The notes: a model not told the origin generated them from the letters alone. A stretch of DNA of 64,000 nucleotides from Rugamonas brunnea (GCF_014042345.1 NZ_JACEZT010000005.1:62001-126000), one strand, 5' to 3'; counted from the first letter of the stretch, positions 8,497 through 19,809 are shown. A program made the numbers and translations.

Positions 8497-10080
8497 ATGA
8501 CCGATTCCAACGCTGCGGACGAGAACTGGCTGATCGACGAGGACGAGGACGAGACCGCGTCGGCCAGCCCGGGCGCGCCCGACCAGCGGCTGTGGCGCGT
8601 GCTGATCGTCGATGACGACGTCGATGTGCACGCCGTCACGCGCCTGGCCCTGCGCAATGTCAGCTTCAAGGGCCGCGAACTGGAACTGTATTCGGCCTAC
8701 AGCGGCCGCGAAGCGTTCGACATCCTGCGCGACACGCCCGACATCGCGCTGGTGCTGCTGGACGTGGTGATGGAAACGGACGACGCCGGCCTGATCCTGG
8801 CGCGCCGCATCCGCGAGGAACTGCACAACAGCATCGTGCGCGTGGTGCTGCGCACGGGCCAGCCGGGCCAGGCGCCCGAGCAGCGCGTGATCATCGAATA
8901 CGACATCAACGATTACAAGGCCAAGACCGAGCTCACCACGCAAAAGCTGTTCACCACCGTGATCTCGGCGCTGCGCGCCTACGAGAGCCTGAACATGCTC
9001 GAGCGCAGCCGCATCGGGCTGGGCAAGATCCTGGCCGGCGCCACCAATCTGTACCAGATTCATTCGCTGCGCGAATTCGCATCCGGCGTGCTGAACCAGG
9101 TGTCGGCCATCCTCGACGTCGGTTCGGACGGCGTGCTGTGCCTGATGCAGGGCGACACCGGCGTCACCACCGTGGTGGCCGCCACGGGCGGCTACGCGGC
9201 CCTCAACGACACCGAGCTGATGCCGGCCAGCCATCCGCTGTGGCCCACCATCGCCAAGGCCTTCGCGGAAAAGAAAAGCCAGTTCGAGCATCCGGCCAAC
9301 GTGCTGTTCATCCACACCCAGGAGAACCGCGAGGTGGCCATCTCGGTCACGCCGCCGTGGCCGCTGGCCCAGATCCAGCGCGACCTGCTGGAAGTGTTCT
9401 GCCAGCGCATCGCGGCCGCGTTCGACAACCTGTACATGTTCGGCCAGTTGCGCAAGGCCCAGGAGGCGACCGTGGTGGCGCTGGCCGACCTGGCCGAGTT
9501 CCGCGACAGCGGCACGGGCGGCCATGTGCGGCGCGTGCAGCAACTGTCGAGCGCACTTGCGCTGCGGCTCAAGGAGCGCGGCGTCTACCTCGACGAGCTG
9601 ACCCCGCAGCTGCTTGACATGATCGGCCTGGCCAGCATCCTGCACGACGTGGGCAAGGTGGCCACGCCCGACCACATCCTGCTCAAGCCGGGCCTGCACA
9701 CGCCCGAGGAGCGGGTGCAGATGCAAAGCCATGCGGAAGTGGGCCGCACCATCCTGGAACGGGCCGCCAACATGGTCGACGGCGTCAGCTACCTGACCTA
9801 TGGCGCCGAGATCGCCGGCGCCCACCATGAGCATTTCGACGGCCAGGGCTATCCGAACGGGCTGGCCGGGCGCGCCATTCCGATCTCGGCCCGCATCGTG
9901 GCCGTGGTCGACGTGTTCGACTCGCTGCTGCACGAGCGCCCCTACAAGGAACCGTGGCCCCACACGGAAGTGATGAGCTACATCACGGAACGGGCCGGCA
10001 AGCAGTTCGACCCGGAAGTGGTGGCCGCCCTGGTCGACCTGATCCACAGCGACCCCACCATCGGCCACACGCCGGACTGA
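8497..10080 (+). CDS. Response regulator with DUF3369 and HD-GYP c-di-GMP phosphodiesterase domain
   Basis: A 527-residue protein. Residues about 30-160 are a receiver domain with phospho-acceptor D89 in [11 protein letters not shown]. Residues about 165-330 match the DUF3369 middle domain. The C-terminal HD-GYP domain has HD at 383-384 (LHDVGK), HHE at 443-445 and [10 protein letters not shown] just after. All key metal ligands look intact, so hydrolysis of c-di-GMP is expected. The acidic N-terminal stretch is DEDEDET. It is the first gene of a block with two further signalling genes on the same strand. Confidence 0.93.
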   Translation: MTDSNAADENWLIDEDEDETASASPGAPDQRLWRVLIVDDDVDVHAVTRLALRNVSFKGRELELYSAYSGREAFDILRDTPDIALVLLDVVMETDDAGLILARRIREELHNSIVRVVLRTGQPGQAPEQRVIIEYDINDYKAKTELTTQKLFTTVISALRAYESLNMLERSRIGLGKILAGATNLYQIHSLREFASGVLNQVSAILDVGSDGVLCLMQGDTGVTTVVAATGGYAALNDTELMPASHPLWPTIAKAFAEKKSQFEHPANVLFIHTQENREVAISVTPPWPLAQIQRDLLEVFCQRIAAAFDNLYMFGQLRKAQEATVVALADLAEFRDSGTGGHVRRVQQLSSALALRLKERGVYLDELTPQLLDMIGLASILHDVGKVATPDHILLKPGLHTPEERVQMQSHAEVGRTILERAANMVDGVSYLTYGAEIAGAHHEHFDGQGYPNGLAGRAIPISARIVAVVDVFDSLLHERPYKEPWPHTEVMSYITERAGKQFDPEVVAALVDLIHSDPTIGHTPD

Positions 10081-10085
10081 GCAAG

Positions 10086-10108
10086 GTGGCGCCATCCTTG
10101 TGGCGCCA
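10086..10108. repeat. Paired TGGCGCCA palindromes
   Basis: TGGCGCCA occurs twice six bases apart, able to form a hairpin just after the HD-GYP stop. It is a possible terminator stem, but only a short T/A-rich stretch follows. Confidence 0.4.
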
Positions 10109-10129
10109 TTCTCACAAATAATCACCAAA

Positions 10130-10159
10130 TTGGCGGCCCCGCCGGCGCCGCCGTATATA
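10130..10159 (+). promoter_or_regulatory. Possible promoter for the receiver-TPR gene
   Basis: TTGGCG (10130-10135) and TATATA (10154-10159) are separated by 18 GC-rich bases. They lie about 80 bases before the ATG at 10242. Confidence 0.45.
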
Positions 10160-10241
10160 CTTGGGGCCAATGGCAGGCCCGACCATGGCGCCTGCCGGCG
10201 CGCGCCCCCATGGCGCCGCCCCGCAGCGGAATACACGAGAC

Positions 10242-11894
10242 ATGAATGATTTACACGGCCTCAGTGCGCTCATCATCGAGCCGCACCAGGGCATGCGCGC
10301 CAGCCTGCACAGCATGCTGGGCCAATGCGGCCTGACGCGCATCACCGACGCGGCCAACGCCAGCCAGGCCATCCGCCTGATGGCGCTCAAGCCCTACGAC
10401 CTGATCCTGTGCGAGTACGACCTCGAAGCGGGCCAGGACGGCCAGCAGATGCTGGAGGACTTGCGCCACCACCGGCTGATGCACCCGGCCACCCTGTTCT
10501 TCATGGTGACGGGCGAGGGCGCATTCGGCAAGGTGGTCAGCGCGGCCGAGCTGGCGCCGGCCGACTACATCCTCAAGCCGTTCGCGGCCGACGCCATCCA
10601 GGAGCGCATCACGCGCGCGCTCGACAAGCGCGCCGTGTTCCTGCCCATCCACGAACTGATCGACATGGGCAACCAGGCCGGCGCCATCGCCGCCTGCGTG
10701 GCCGGGGCCGAACGCCATCCGCGCTACGCCGTCGATTTCGACCGGCTGCGGGCCGAACTGCACCTGGAGCTGGGCGAGGCGGCCGTGGCCGAGGACATCT
10801 ACCGCAGCCTGTACGAGAGCCGCGGCATGGGCTGGGCCCGGCTGGGCCAGGCCAAGACCCTGGTGCTGCGCGGGCGCTATGCGGAAGCGCAGGCCATGCT
10901 CGAGCAGTTGCTGGCCGAATACCCGCGTTTCCTCGACGCCTACGACTGGCTGGCCCGCGTGCACGAGGCGCAAGGCGGCCTGCCCGACTCGCAAGCCGTG
11001 CTGACCGAGGCCGTGGCCTTGTCGCCGCATGCGCTGCGCCGCCTGCGCCGGCTGGGCGAGGTGGCGTTCGAGGCCGGCGACGTGGACACGGCCGAACGGG
11101 CCTGGCGCCAGGTGGTCGACAAGTCGCGCTATTCCGAATTCCGCGACCCGCAAGACCACACCCGGCTGGTGCAGGCCTTGCTGCACCAGGGCGACCCGGT
11201 GCAGGCGGCCACCGTGGTGCGCGACCTGGACAAGGCCATGACGGGCCAGCGCAACGGCGTGGCCTGCGGCGCCATCGCGGCCGTCATGCTGCATGACTAC
11301 ACGGGCAACGACATGCGCCTGCAGCGCTCGCTGGACCAGGCGCTGGCCGGCTGCCGCATCGCCCACAACCTGTCGCCCGATCTCAAGCTGGAACTGGCGC
11401 GCACCTGCCTGGCCCATGGGCGCGCGCGCCAGGGCGCCGAGCTGGTGCGCGAAGTGATGCGCAACGCGCCCGGCCCGGCCGGGGTGGACAAGGCCAGCGC
11501 CATGCTGACGGCGGCCGGCCATGGCCCGCTGGCCGAGCGGTTGGCCCGCGAAAGCCGTCAGGAAGTGGGTGACATGGTGGCGCACGGCGCGGCGCTGGCC
11601 AAGCATGGCGATTACCGGGGCGCGGTGGAACTGATGCTGGAAGCGGTGGCCAAGCTGCCCGACAACCCGCATGTGGTGTTCAACGCGGCCGTGGCCGTGC
11701 TCAAGTGCCTGGAACACACGGGCTGGGACGACCGGCTCGGCCAGTACGCGCTCAACCTGATCGCCGGCGTGCGCCGGCTCGATCCGCTCAACCCCAAGCT
11801 GAACGCGCTGGCCGCGCTGCACCAGCAGATTTTGAAGAAATACAACATCCGGGCCGCGCGCTGGAACGACACCACGAAAGTGGCGCTGCTCTAG
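10242..11894 (+). CDS. Receiver-TPR protein
   Basis: A 550-residue protein. Residues 1-130 form a receiver-like domain with the acceptor region LILCEYDLEAGQDG and the switch lysine in YILKPFAADAI. The rest is helical and contains several TPR-like units (for example the region with LVLRGRYAEAQAMLEQLLAEYPRF and later GDYRGAVELMLEA). There is no DNA-binding or catalytic domain, so it probably signals by protein contacts. The start at 10242 is chosen because the receiver fold begins right there; the ribosome site is weak. It is followed after 52 bases by the HDOD gene. Confidence 0.85.
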   Translation: MNDLHGLSALIIEPHQGMRASLHSMLGQCGLTRITDAANASQAIRLMALKPYDLILCEYDLEAGQDGQQMLEDLRHHRLMHPATLFFMVTGEGAFGKVVSAAELAPADYILKPFAADAIQERITRALDKRAVFLPIHELIDMGNQAGAIAACVAGAERHPRYAVDFDRLRAELHLELGEAAVAEDIYRSLYESRGMGWARLGQAKTLVLRGRYAEAQAMLEQLLAEYPRFLDAYDWLARVHEAQGGLPDSQAVLTEAVALSPHALRRLRRLGEVAFEAGDVDTAERAWRQVVDKSRYSEFRDPQDHTRLVQALLHQGDPVQAATVVRDLDKAMTGQRNGVACGAIAAVMLHDYTGNDMRLQRSLDQALAGCRIAHNLSPDLKLELARTCLAHGRARQGAELVREVMRNAPGPAGVDKASAMLTAAGHGPLAERLARESRQEVGDMVAHGAALAKHGDYRGAVELMLEAVAKLPDNPHVVFNAAVAVLKCLEHTGWDDRLGQYALNLIAGVRRLDPLNPKLNALAALHQQILKKYNIRAARWNDTTKVALL

Positions 11895-11946
11895 CCGTGG
11901 GCGGCGCTACAATGGCTGTTATCGCAGAGACACAGATGGAACCCCT

Positions 11947-13491
11947 ATGGAACATGCCCCCACGCATGGCACGGCCGGCGCACCCCGCCCGGTGCGCGGC
12001 CTGCTGCTGAAAAAATTATGCAGCGACGAGGGCATGTTCGCGCTGGGCGCCTCGGTGGCGCGCGTGGTGCAGCTGGTCGATTCGGATGACCAGGGCACCC
12101 ACAGCCTGGCCTACTACGTGCTGTCGGACGTGGCGCTGACCCAGAAGATTTTGCGCCTGGCCAACACGCCGGCCTACCGCACGGCCGGCGGCACCCCCGT
12201 CACCACGATTTCGCGCGCCATTTCCCTGCTCGGTTTCGACAACGTCAAGACCACGGCGCTGGCCATGCTGCTGGTCGATACGCTGGCCAACAGCAAGCAC
12301 GCGCAGGCCGTGCGGGTGGAGCTGGAGGCGGCCCTGTGCGCCAGCCTGGTGGGGCGCGAGATGGCCCGCCTGTCGGCCTACCAGGGCGCCGAGGAAGCGT
12401 CGATCGGCGCCCTGTTCAAGAACATCGGCCCGCTGGTGATCGCCTCGCAGGAACATGAGCGCTTCCGCGAGATCGGCGCCCTGATGGCCGGCGGCAAGCA
12501 CACCCAGGCCCAGGCCTCGCAGATGATCCTGGGCAGCACCTACGACACCTTGTCGGCCGCCATCCTGCATGAATGGAAGATCCCGGACGTGATCGTGCGC
12601 GCCCTCAGCGCGCTGCCGCCGGGCAAACAGAAGCCGGCCCTGAACCGCCAGGAATGGGTGCGCCAGGTGGTGTCGTTCAGCATCGACGCTGCCCGCCTGC
12701 TGGCCCGCAAGCAGGGGCCGGCCGACCCGGACGGGCTGGCGCTGGAGCAGCGCTACGGCGTGGCCCTGAATCTGGACCAGGACCGGTTGCAGCAATTGTT
12801 CGCCACCGTGCGCCGCGACATGGCGGCCCTGCTCGACAGCATGCAACTGGGGCCGCAGACGGAGGTGGAGGAACCAAGCGCCGATGGCCTGCCCAACGTG
12901 CTGCTGCTGGCCACCATGAATGGCGACAGCCGCGAGCAGGAAGGCGTGCATCCGAGCGGCAAGCCGTTCAACGCGCGCGAGCTGTTGCTGGCCGGGGTGC
13001 AGGAGGTGACGCAGATCCGCGCCACGCCGCACAGCAAGGCCAACGAGGTGATCCAGGCCGTGCTGGAGACGCTGTACCGCAGCATGGGCTTCCGCTTCGC
13101 CACCGTGGTGCTCAAGGACGTGCGCAGCGGCCAGTACCGGGCCCGCATCGCCATGGGCGAGCAGCACGCGGCGCGCCAGGCCGGCTTCGTGTTCCCGCTG
13201 CCATCGGACGGCAGCCTGTTCCACCTGGCCATGGAGAACGACGCCGACCTCATGATCGCCGACGCCAGCGCACCGAAGATCCGCGACCTGCTGCCGGCCT
13301 GGCACCGGGCCTTGCTGCCGGATGCGCGCAGCTTCATCGTGCTGCCGCTGGTGGTGCAGGGCACGCCGCTGGGACTGTTCTACGCCGACCGCGCCCAGCC
13401 CGCCCCGGAAGGCGTGCCGCCGGACGAGGCGTCGCTGATCCGCGCGCTCAAGGGCCAGGTGCTGGTGGCGCTTACGCCCGGCAATGGCTGA
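11947..13491 (+). CDS. HDOD-GAF signalling protein
   Basis: A 514-residue protein. The HDOD domain (about 20-230) includes LAYYVLSDVALTQKILRLAN and the following SRAISLLGFDNVKTTAL. HDOD domains resemble HD hydrolases but lack catalytic residues and act as output or scaffold modules. The C-terminal GAF domain (about 345-505) contains GFRFATVVLKDVRSGQYRAR and SFIVLPLVVQGTPLGLFYAD. The family often works with c-di-GMP or chemotaxis proteins, and the neighbours fit that. A TACAAT -10-like box lies about 35 bases before the ATG. Confidence 0.9.
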   Translation: MEHAPTHGTAGAPRPVRGLLLKKLCSDEGMFALGASVARVVQLVDSDDQGTHSLAYYVLSDVALTQKILRLANTPAYRTAGGTPVTTISRAISLLGFDNVKTTALAMLLVDTLANSKHAQAVRVELEAALCASLVGREMARLSAYQGAEEASIGALFKNIGPLVIASQEHERFREIGALMAGGKHTQAQASQMILGSTYDTLSAAILHEWKIPDVIVRALSALPPGKQKPALNRQEWVRQVVSFSIDAARLLARKQGPADPDGLALEQRYGVALNLDQDRLQQLFATVRRDMAALLDSMQLGPQTEVEEPSADGLPNVLLLATMNGDSREQEGVHPSGKPFNARELLLAGVQEVTQIRATPHSKANEVIQAVLETLYRSMGFRFATVVLKDVRSGQYRARIAMGEQHAARQAGFVFPLPSDGSLFHLAMENDADLMIADASAPKIRDLLPAWHRALLPDARSFIVLPLVVQGTPLGLFYADRAQPAPEGVPPDEASLIRALKGQVLVALTPGNG

Positions 13492-13532
13492 ACGGCTGGG
13501 CGGCTGAACGGCTGACCGGCTGACCGGCTGAA
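13485..13532. repeat. 8-bp tandem repeat, about six units
   Basis: Units of CGGCTGAA/CGGCTGAC (one variant CGGCTGGG) run from the HDOD stop codon onward. Because the period is eight, each unit puts a TGA in a different frame. Confidence 0.85.
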
Positions 13533-13541
13533 CGCCCCGCG

Positions 13542-16500
13542 TTAGCCCGCCTGTTCCGCTGGCGCGGCCAGCAGCGCCTCGAACTGCACGGCCGGCATGG
13601 GTCGCGCGAACAGGTAGCCTTGTCCTTCCTCGCACTGCTTGGCGCGCAGGAAGTCGCGCTGCGCCGCCGTCTCCACCCCTTCGGCCACCACGCTCAGGCC
13701 CAGTGAATGGGCCAGCGCGATGGTGGCCGCCACGATCACCGCGTCGTTCGGGTCGCTCTCGATATCCTTGACGAAGCCGCGGTCGATCTTGATGCGGTCG
13801 ATCTCGAACAGCTTCAGGTAGCTGAGCGAGGAATAGCCGGTGCCGAAGTCGTCGATGGCCACCTTGCAGCCGCGCGCGCGCAGCTCGCGCAGCAGCTTGC
13901 GGCTGCGCTCGGGGTCCTGCATGGCGGCCGATTCCGTGATCTCCAGTTCCAGCAGCGCCGGGTCCAGGCCGTGCTCGGCCAGCAGCCGGTCCAGTTGCGG
14001 CAGCAGGCCGGCGCCGTGGCACTGGCGCGCCGACAGGTTGACGGCCAGCCGCAGGTGGCCCAGCCCGCGTGCGCGCCAGCTGGCCAGCAGCGTGGCCGCC
14101 TGCTGCAGCACCCACTCGCCCAGCGGCAGGATCAGGCCCGATTCCTCGGCGATGGGGATGAAGCGGTCCGGCCCTACCAGGCCCAGTTCCGGATGGTGCC
14201 AGCGCAGCAGCGCCTCGGCGCCGATGATGGCCTGGTCGGCCAGCCGCACCTGCGGTTGCAGATACAGTTCGAATTCATGCTGCTCCAGGGCCAGCCACAG
14301 CCGGTTCTCCAGCATCAGCCGCTCGTGGGTGGCGACGTTCATGGCGGCCGAGAAGAACTGGAAGTTGCCCCGGCCCTGGCTCTTGGCCGCGTACATGGCC
14401 GTGTCGGCGTGGCGCAGCAGGGTGCCGGCGTCGGTGCCGTCGCCGGGGAACATGGCCACCCCCACGCTGGCGCCGCTGTGCACGCTCTTGCCGCCGAGCT
14501 GGTAGGGCGCGCCCAGCGCTTCGACGATGCGCACGGCGATCGCGCTGGCTTCGTCCGGGGTCACGTTGCCGGAGGTGACGACGATGAATTCGTCGCCGCC
14601 GAGGCGGGCGATGGTGTCCACTTCGCGCAGCAGTTCCTGCAGCCGCTGGGCTACGGCTTGCAGCAGCAGGTCGCCGGTCTGGTGGCCGTGGGTGTCGTTG
14701 ATCTTCTTGAAGTGGTCGAGGTCGATGAACAGCACAGCCGCCGTGCCGTTGGCGCGCCGGGTCTGGGCCAGCAACTGTTCCAGCCGCAGGTTCAGCGACA
14801 GCCGGTTGTCCAGTCCCGTCAGCGGATCGTGGTGGGCCAGCCGGTGGATGCGTTCCTGGGAGCGGTGCTGCTCGGTCAGGTCGTGCAGGATGGCCACGAA
14901 CAGGTGCTCGTCGGGCAGTTCCACTTCGCTCACCGAAACGGCCAGCGGGAAGCTCTGGCCGTCGCTGCGGGTGCCCGTCAGCGTGTGCGCGTGGCTGTCG
15001 CTGGCGGCGATGCGGCGCAGCAGGGCGGCGGCGGCCGGTTCGTGCGCAGCGCCATCGTCGTGCGGCAGCAGCCGCGCCAGCGGCAGGCCCGGCATCTGTT
15101 CCGGCAGGTAGCCGAACAGGCGTCCGGCCGCGGCGTTGGCCGACATCAGGCGGCCATCGCCGCCGATGGTGAGGATGGCGTCGGCCGCCTTGTCGAGGAT
15201 CGCTTGCAGCCGCGCCTCGCGCTCGCGCAGGCGCGCCGTGCTGTCCTTGACCTGGGCCTGGATGCGGGCCCGTTCGCCGCTGATGAGCAGCATCAGCGCT
15301 CCCAGCAGCCCGGTCAGCACCAGGCCGCAGGTGAGCACGATCCAGCTTTGCCAGCCGCGCTGGGCCCGCAGGTAACTGTCGGTGGGCGCCAGGGTGAGCC
15401 GGAAGATGCGGCCGCCGAAGTGCAGCTGGCGCTGGAAGTCGCCGGCCTGCACCGGGCGGCCCAGGCCGTCGCGCACCACGCGCAGCGGGCCGTCGTCGTC
15501 CGTGTCCTCGAAGCGCAGCAGGAAGGCGGGGAAGTCGATCTGGTGCAGCGCGTGGTCGAGGTAGGCGTCCATCTGCACCCCGATCAGCAGCATGCCCAGC
15601 GCCCGGTGGCGGTCGTTGGCGGCGTAGGTCGCCTGCAACAGCAGCATGCCGCGCAGGGCGCCGGCCCGGTGCAGCAGCAGCGGCGCGCTGGCTGTCGGCT
15701 GGCCCGACTGCAGGGCCTGTTCCACGGTGCGGGCCCGGGTCGGCTCGGACAGGAAATCGAGCCCCTGGAAGCGGCGGCTGGCGGGCGGTTCGATGAAGGT
15801 GGCGGCCATGTAGCGCTCGCGCTGCGCGGCCCGGTGCAACTGGTCGTCCGTGCCCGCTTCGCTCACCATGAAGCCGGGCGCCAGGTGGCGCTGGCCCCAC
15901 GCCTCGAACGACGGCCGCTGTTCGTCGGTGACCGGCTGCAGCCAGGCCAGCGACAGCAGTTCGGGACGCTGGTCCAGGTAGCCGTTGGCCAGGTTGCTGA
16001 AATCGTCGGCGCTGAGCACGCGCTGCGGATCGTTGAGGGCCTTGGCCATGGCGAAGATGAAGCGCTCGTGTTCGCTGAACTGGGCTTGCAGCAGGTCACC
16101 CATCTGCTGCGCCTTGAGCCGGAACGCTTGCAATTGCTGGGCCGATTCCCAGCGCGCCGCCTGCAGGTAGATGCCGACAAAGGCGGCCATGGCCAGCAGC
16201 AGCGGCAAGCCCACCAGCGCGCGCCGGCGCCACCACAGCGTGCGCGGGCGGCCGAAGGCGATCCACGCCAGCGGCGCGCCGAGCAGCATGCCGATGGTGT
16301 CGCCTATCCACCACGTGAGCCAGTCGGCCGGCACTTGCCGCCACGGTTCCATGCCGGCCAGCGCCATGCCCGTCAGGGCCACGCTGCCGCTGACCACGGT
16401 GACGATGGGCGCCAGCAGCAGGAAACGGCCCACGTCGCGCCCCGAGCCGAGGCTGGCGTCGATGTAGCGGCGGAACAGACGGCTGCCCAGCAGCGCCTGC

Positions 16501-16817
16501 AGCATGGCGCCCAGTGCGCCCATCAGCGCACCGGTGACGGTGGTCAGCGTGATGCCTTCAGGACTGAGCCAGGGATGGAACAGGTCCACCGCCAGCGCGC
16601 CGGCGGCGATGCCGGGCAACAGGCGCTGGCCGCCGCTGACGCAGGCGGCCAGCGCCAGGCCGGCGGGCAGGAACAGGGGCGAAGCGTAGCTGGGCGGCTG
16701 GGCCAGCAACAGGCCGGCGCGCCCCACGGCGAAATACAGCGCGCACAGGGCCAGGTTGGCCAGCAACGGGTGGCGCCAGGGATGCCGGCCGTGGCGGCCG
16801 CCGCTACGATCGTTCAA
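13542..16817 (-). CDS. MASE1-CHASE-PAS-GGDEF-EAL membrane c-di-GMP enzyme
   Basis: A 1091-residue inner-membrane protein. The N-terminal hydrophobic segments (about 15-210) look like MASE1. A CHASE-like external sensor follows (about 215-440), then a transmembrane helix near 470-490 and a PAS domain. The GGDEF domain has RLGGDEF near residue 742. The EAL domain starts with GAEALLRW near 867 and keeps VNLSARQ, ELEITES, AIDDFGTGYSS and VVAEGVET. Both catalytic signatures are intact, so either synthesis or hydrolysis of c-di-GMP may dominate. Translation starts at TTG 16817, with GGAG eight bases upstream; no suitable ATG exists nearby. Confidence 0.92.
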   Translation of the reverse strand: MNDRSGGRHGRHPWRHPLLANLALCALYFAVGRAGLLLAQPPSYASPLFLPAGLALAACVSGGQRLLPGIAAGALAVDLFHPWLSPEGITLTTVTGALMGALGAMLQALLGSRLFRRYIDASLGSGRDVGRFLLLAPIVTVVSGSVALTGMALAGMEPWRQVPADWLTWWIGDTIGMLLGAPLAWIAFGRPRTLWWRRRALVGLPLLLAMAAFVGIYLQAARWESAQQLQAFRLKAQQMGDLLQAQFSEHERFIFAMAKALNDPQRVLSADDFSNLANGYLDQRPELLSLAWLQPVTDEQRPSFEAWGQRHLAPGFMVSEAGTDDQLHRAAQRERYMAATFIEPPASRRFQGLDFLSEPTRARTVEQALQSGQPTASAPLLLHRAGALRGMLLLQATYAANDRHRALGMLLIGVQMDAYLDHALHQIDFPAFLLRFEDTDDDGPLRVVRDGLGRPVQAGDFQRQLHFGGRIFRLTLAPTDSYLRAQRGWQSWIVLTCGLVLTGLLGALMLLISGERARIQAQVKDSTARLREREARLQAILDKAADAILTIGGDGRLMSANAAAGRLFGYLPEQMPGLPLARLLPHDDGAAHEPAAAALLRRIAASDSHAHTLTGTRSDGQSFPLAVSVSEVELPDEHLFVAILHDLTEQHRSQERIHRLAHHDPLTGLDNRLSLNLRLEQLLAQTRRANGTAAVLFIDLDHFKKINDTHGHQTGDLLLQAVAQRLQELLREVDTIARLGGDEFIVVTSGNVTPDEASAIAVRIVEALGAPYQLGGKSVHSGASVGVAMFPGDGTDAGTLLRHADTAMYAAKSQGRGNFQFFSAAMNVATHERLMLENRLWLALEQHEFELYLQPQVRLADQAIIGAEALLRWHHPELGLVGPDRFIPIAEESGLILPLGEWVLQQAATLLASWRARGLGHLRLAVNLSARQCHGAGLLPQLDRLLAEHGLDPALLELEITESAAMQDPERSRKLLRELRARGCKVAIDDFGTGYSSLSYLKLFEIDRIKIDRGFVKDIESDPNDAVIVAATIALAHSLGLSVVAEGVETAAQRDFLRAKQCEEGQGYLFARPMPAVQFEALLAAPAEQAG

Positions 16818-16887
16818 CGTGGATGCTCCAGTTGAGGTGGGGAACCCGGTCGATTGTATAAGAAATTTGAAAACCTAAAAACAACAC

Positions 16888-16916
16888 TTGCACATTCGCA
16901 GTCGGCCCTATACAAT
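16888..16916 (+). promoter_or_regulatory. Promoter of the tRNA-tuf operon
   Basis: TTGCAC (16888-16893) and TACAAT (16911-16916) are 17 bases apart. They are followed by a C/G-rich stretch and the tRNA-Tyr gene about 100 bases on. This is a strong sigma70 match in the expected place. Confidence 0.75.
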
Positions 16917-17014
16917 TTCGCCCCGAAGCAGACGAAACAACGCTGCAGCAGGAAATAACTGCTGAAGATGATTGACAAGTCGAAGAAGTTGCTTCATACT
17001 CTGCGGTTCCTCGC

Positions 17015-17099
<85 letters not shown>

Positions 17100-17147
17100 A
17101 GTTGTTGCAGGACGACTGAGTGGCAATGAAGAAGTGAACGAAACCTC

Positions 17148-17221
17148 GCGGGTGTAGCTCAATGGTAGAGCTGAAGCCTTCCAAGCTTATGACGAGGGTT
17201 CGATTCCCTTCACCCGCTCCA
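17148..17221 (+). tRNA. tRNA-Gly (TCC)
   Basis: A 74-nt tRNA with acceptor GCGGGTG/CACCCGC, anticodon TCC in loop CTTCCAA, the GGTTCGATTCC T-arm and an encoded CCA. Confidence 0.95.
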
Positions 17222-17257
17222 GCATGACGCGGCATATATAGTGTGTCGCAACAATAA

Positions 17258-17332
<75 letters not shown>

Positions 17333-17432
17333 GAATTCGCGGTATTCGTAGCAATACGGCAGTATAAGTAGCACTATCAATGACAGTCGGGCGCGAGCCC
17401 TGGCAATCACACCAATTCGTTAGGAGTCTAAA

Positions 17433-18623
<1,191 letters not shown>

Positions 18624-18637
18624 GGACTGATCCTGAC

Positions 18638-18663
18638 TACCACCTGGGGTGTCCCGGGTGGTA
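18638..18663 (+). terminator. Hairpin between tuf and tRNA-Trp
   Basis: An 11-bp stem (TACCACCTGGG with CCCGGGTGGTA, one wobble pair) and a 4-nt loop. No solid T-run follows, so it may be a weak attenuator or a processing site rather than a full terminator. Confidence 0.5.
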
Positions 18664-18693
18664 TGATAGATCCTTCCTCTTCAAGTTTTACGT

Positions 18694-18769
18694 AGGGACG
18701 TAGCTCAATTGGCAGAGCGTCGGTCTCCAAAACCGAAGGTTGGGGGTTCGATGCCCTCCGTCCCTGCCA
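18694..18769 (+). tRNA. tRNA-Trp (CCA)
   Basis: A 76-nt tRNA with acceptor AGGGACG/CGTCCCT, anticodon CCA in TCTCCAAAA, the GGGTTCGATGCCC T-arm and an encoded CCA. It lies between tuf and secE as in other proteobacteria. Confidence 0.96.
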
Positions 18770-18802
18770 CCAATTCTGGTGCAGTGGCACCGAAAGTAAA
18801 AA

Positions 18803-19186
18803 ATGTCAAATCAATCCGTGCAGACTGTTAGCACGTCGAATGACAAGATCAAGGTGATCGCGGCGATTGTCGTGATGATCGCAGGAGTGGTCGGGTTTTA
18901 CTACCTGGCAGACAAACCAGCTCTGGTACGCGCAGGCGCACTAGTAGCTGGTTTGGCTTTTGCCGTTTTGATCTTGTGGACTTCGACCACTGGCCGTGAC
19001 TTCCTCAATTTCGCCAAAGAAGCCGTGCGCGAAACGAAGAAGGTGGTATGGCCGACCCGCCGCGAAGCGGGTCAGATCACAGGCATCGTGTTCGCCTTTG
19101 TGCTGATCATGGCGATCTTCCTGTGGGGCACGGACAAGACGCTGGAATTCCTGTTGTACGACGTTATCCTGGGTATTAGAAAATAA
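18803..19186 (+). CDS. secE: Preprotein translocase subunit SecE
   Basis: A 127-residue inner-membrane subunit of SecYEG. Three hydrophobic segments are visible (about 18-37, 43-60 and 92-113). The conserved amphipathic motif before the last helix is [15 protein letters not shown]. Its stop overlaps the nusG start (TAATG), so the two are coupled. Confidence 0.97.
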   Translation: MSNQSVQTVSTSNDKIKVIAAIVVMIAGVVGFYYLADKPALVRAGALVAGLAFAVLILWTSTTGRDFLNFAKEAVRETKKVVWPTRREAGQITGIVFAFVLIMAIFLWGTDKTLEFLLYDVILGIRK

Positions 19187-19809
19187 TGAGCGAAAATGTG
19201 CAAGATGAGGTGCCGGGCAGCGTTCCGGCACAAGATGCTGGCGCTGAGCTTAGCACGCCCGTGAGCGTCCCCGTCTCGAACAAGCGCTGGTACGTGGTGC
19301 ACGCCTATTCCGGCATGGAAAAGAGCGTGCAGCGCGCGCTGATGGAGCGCGTCGAGCGCGCCGGCATGCAAGACCAGTTCGGCCAGATCCTGGTGCCCAC
19401 CGAAGAAGTGGTGGAAGTCAAGAACGGCCAGAAATCGGTCACCGAACGTCGTTTCTTCCCTGGCTATGTGCTGGTGGAAATGGAAATGACGGATGAAACC
19501 TGGCACCTGGTGAAGAACACCAGCAAGGTCACCGGCTTTATCGGCGGCAAGTCGAACAAGCCGACCCCGATCCCGGCCCGCGAAATCGACAAGATCATGC
19601 AGCAAATGCAGGAAGGCGTCGAGAAGCCCCGTCCCAAAGTGCTGTACGAAGTGGGCGAGCAGGTGCGTATCAAGGATGGTCCGTTCACTGACTTCAACGG
19701 CAACGTCGAAGAAGTCAACTACGAGAAATCCAAGGTGCGTGTCTCCGTCACCATCTTCGGCCGCGCCACCCCCGTCGAACTCGAGTTCGGCCAGGTCGAA
19801 AAAGTCTAA
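19186..19809 (+). CDS. nusG: Transcription termination/antitermination factor NusG
   Basis: A 207-residue factor binding RNA polymerase and linking it to Rho or ribosomes. The NGN domain has [20 protein letters not shown], and the KOW domain has [18 protein letters not shown]. An extra 25-residue low-complexity stretch rich in E, P and A leads the protein. It overlaps secE by one base and precedes the ribosomal protein genes by about 110 bases. Confidence 0.98.
   Translation: MSENVQDEVPGSVPAQDAGAELSTPVSVPVSNKRWYVVHAYSGMEKSVQRALMERVERAGMQDQFGQILVPTEEVVEVKNGQKSVTERRFFPGYVLVEMEMTDETWHLVKNTSKVTGFIGGKSNKPTPIPAREIDKIMQQMQEGVEKPRPKVLYEVGEQVRIKDGPFTDFNGNVEEVNYEKSKVRVSVTIFGRATPVELEFGQVEKV

Noticed and set aside
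13485-13532. CRISPR-like array
   Set aside because: The repeat is only 8 bp with no spacers; it is a simple tandem repeat. No CRISPR array or cas gene was seen anywhere in the window.
13707-16835. 1042-residue plus-strand frame opposite the GGDEF-EAL gene
   Set aside because: Antisense shadow; the real gene shows intact GGDEF and EAL motifs on the minus strand.
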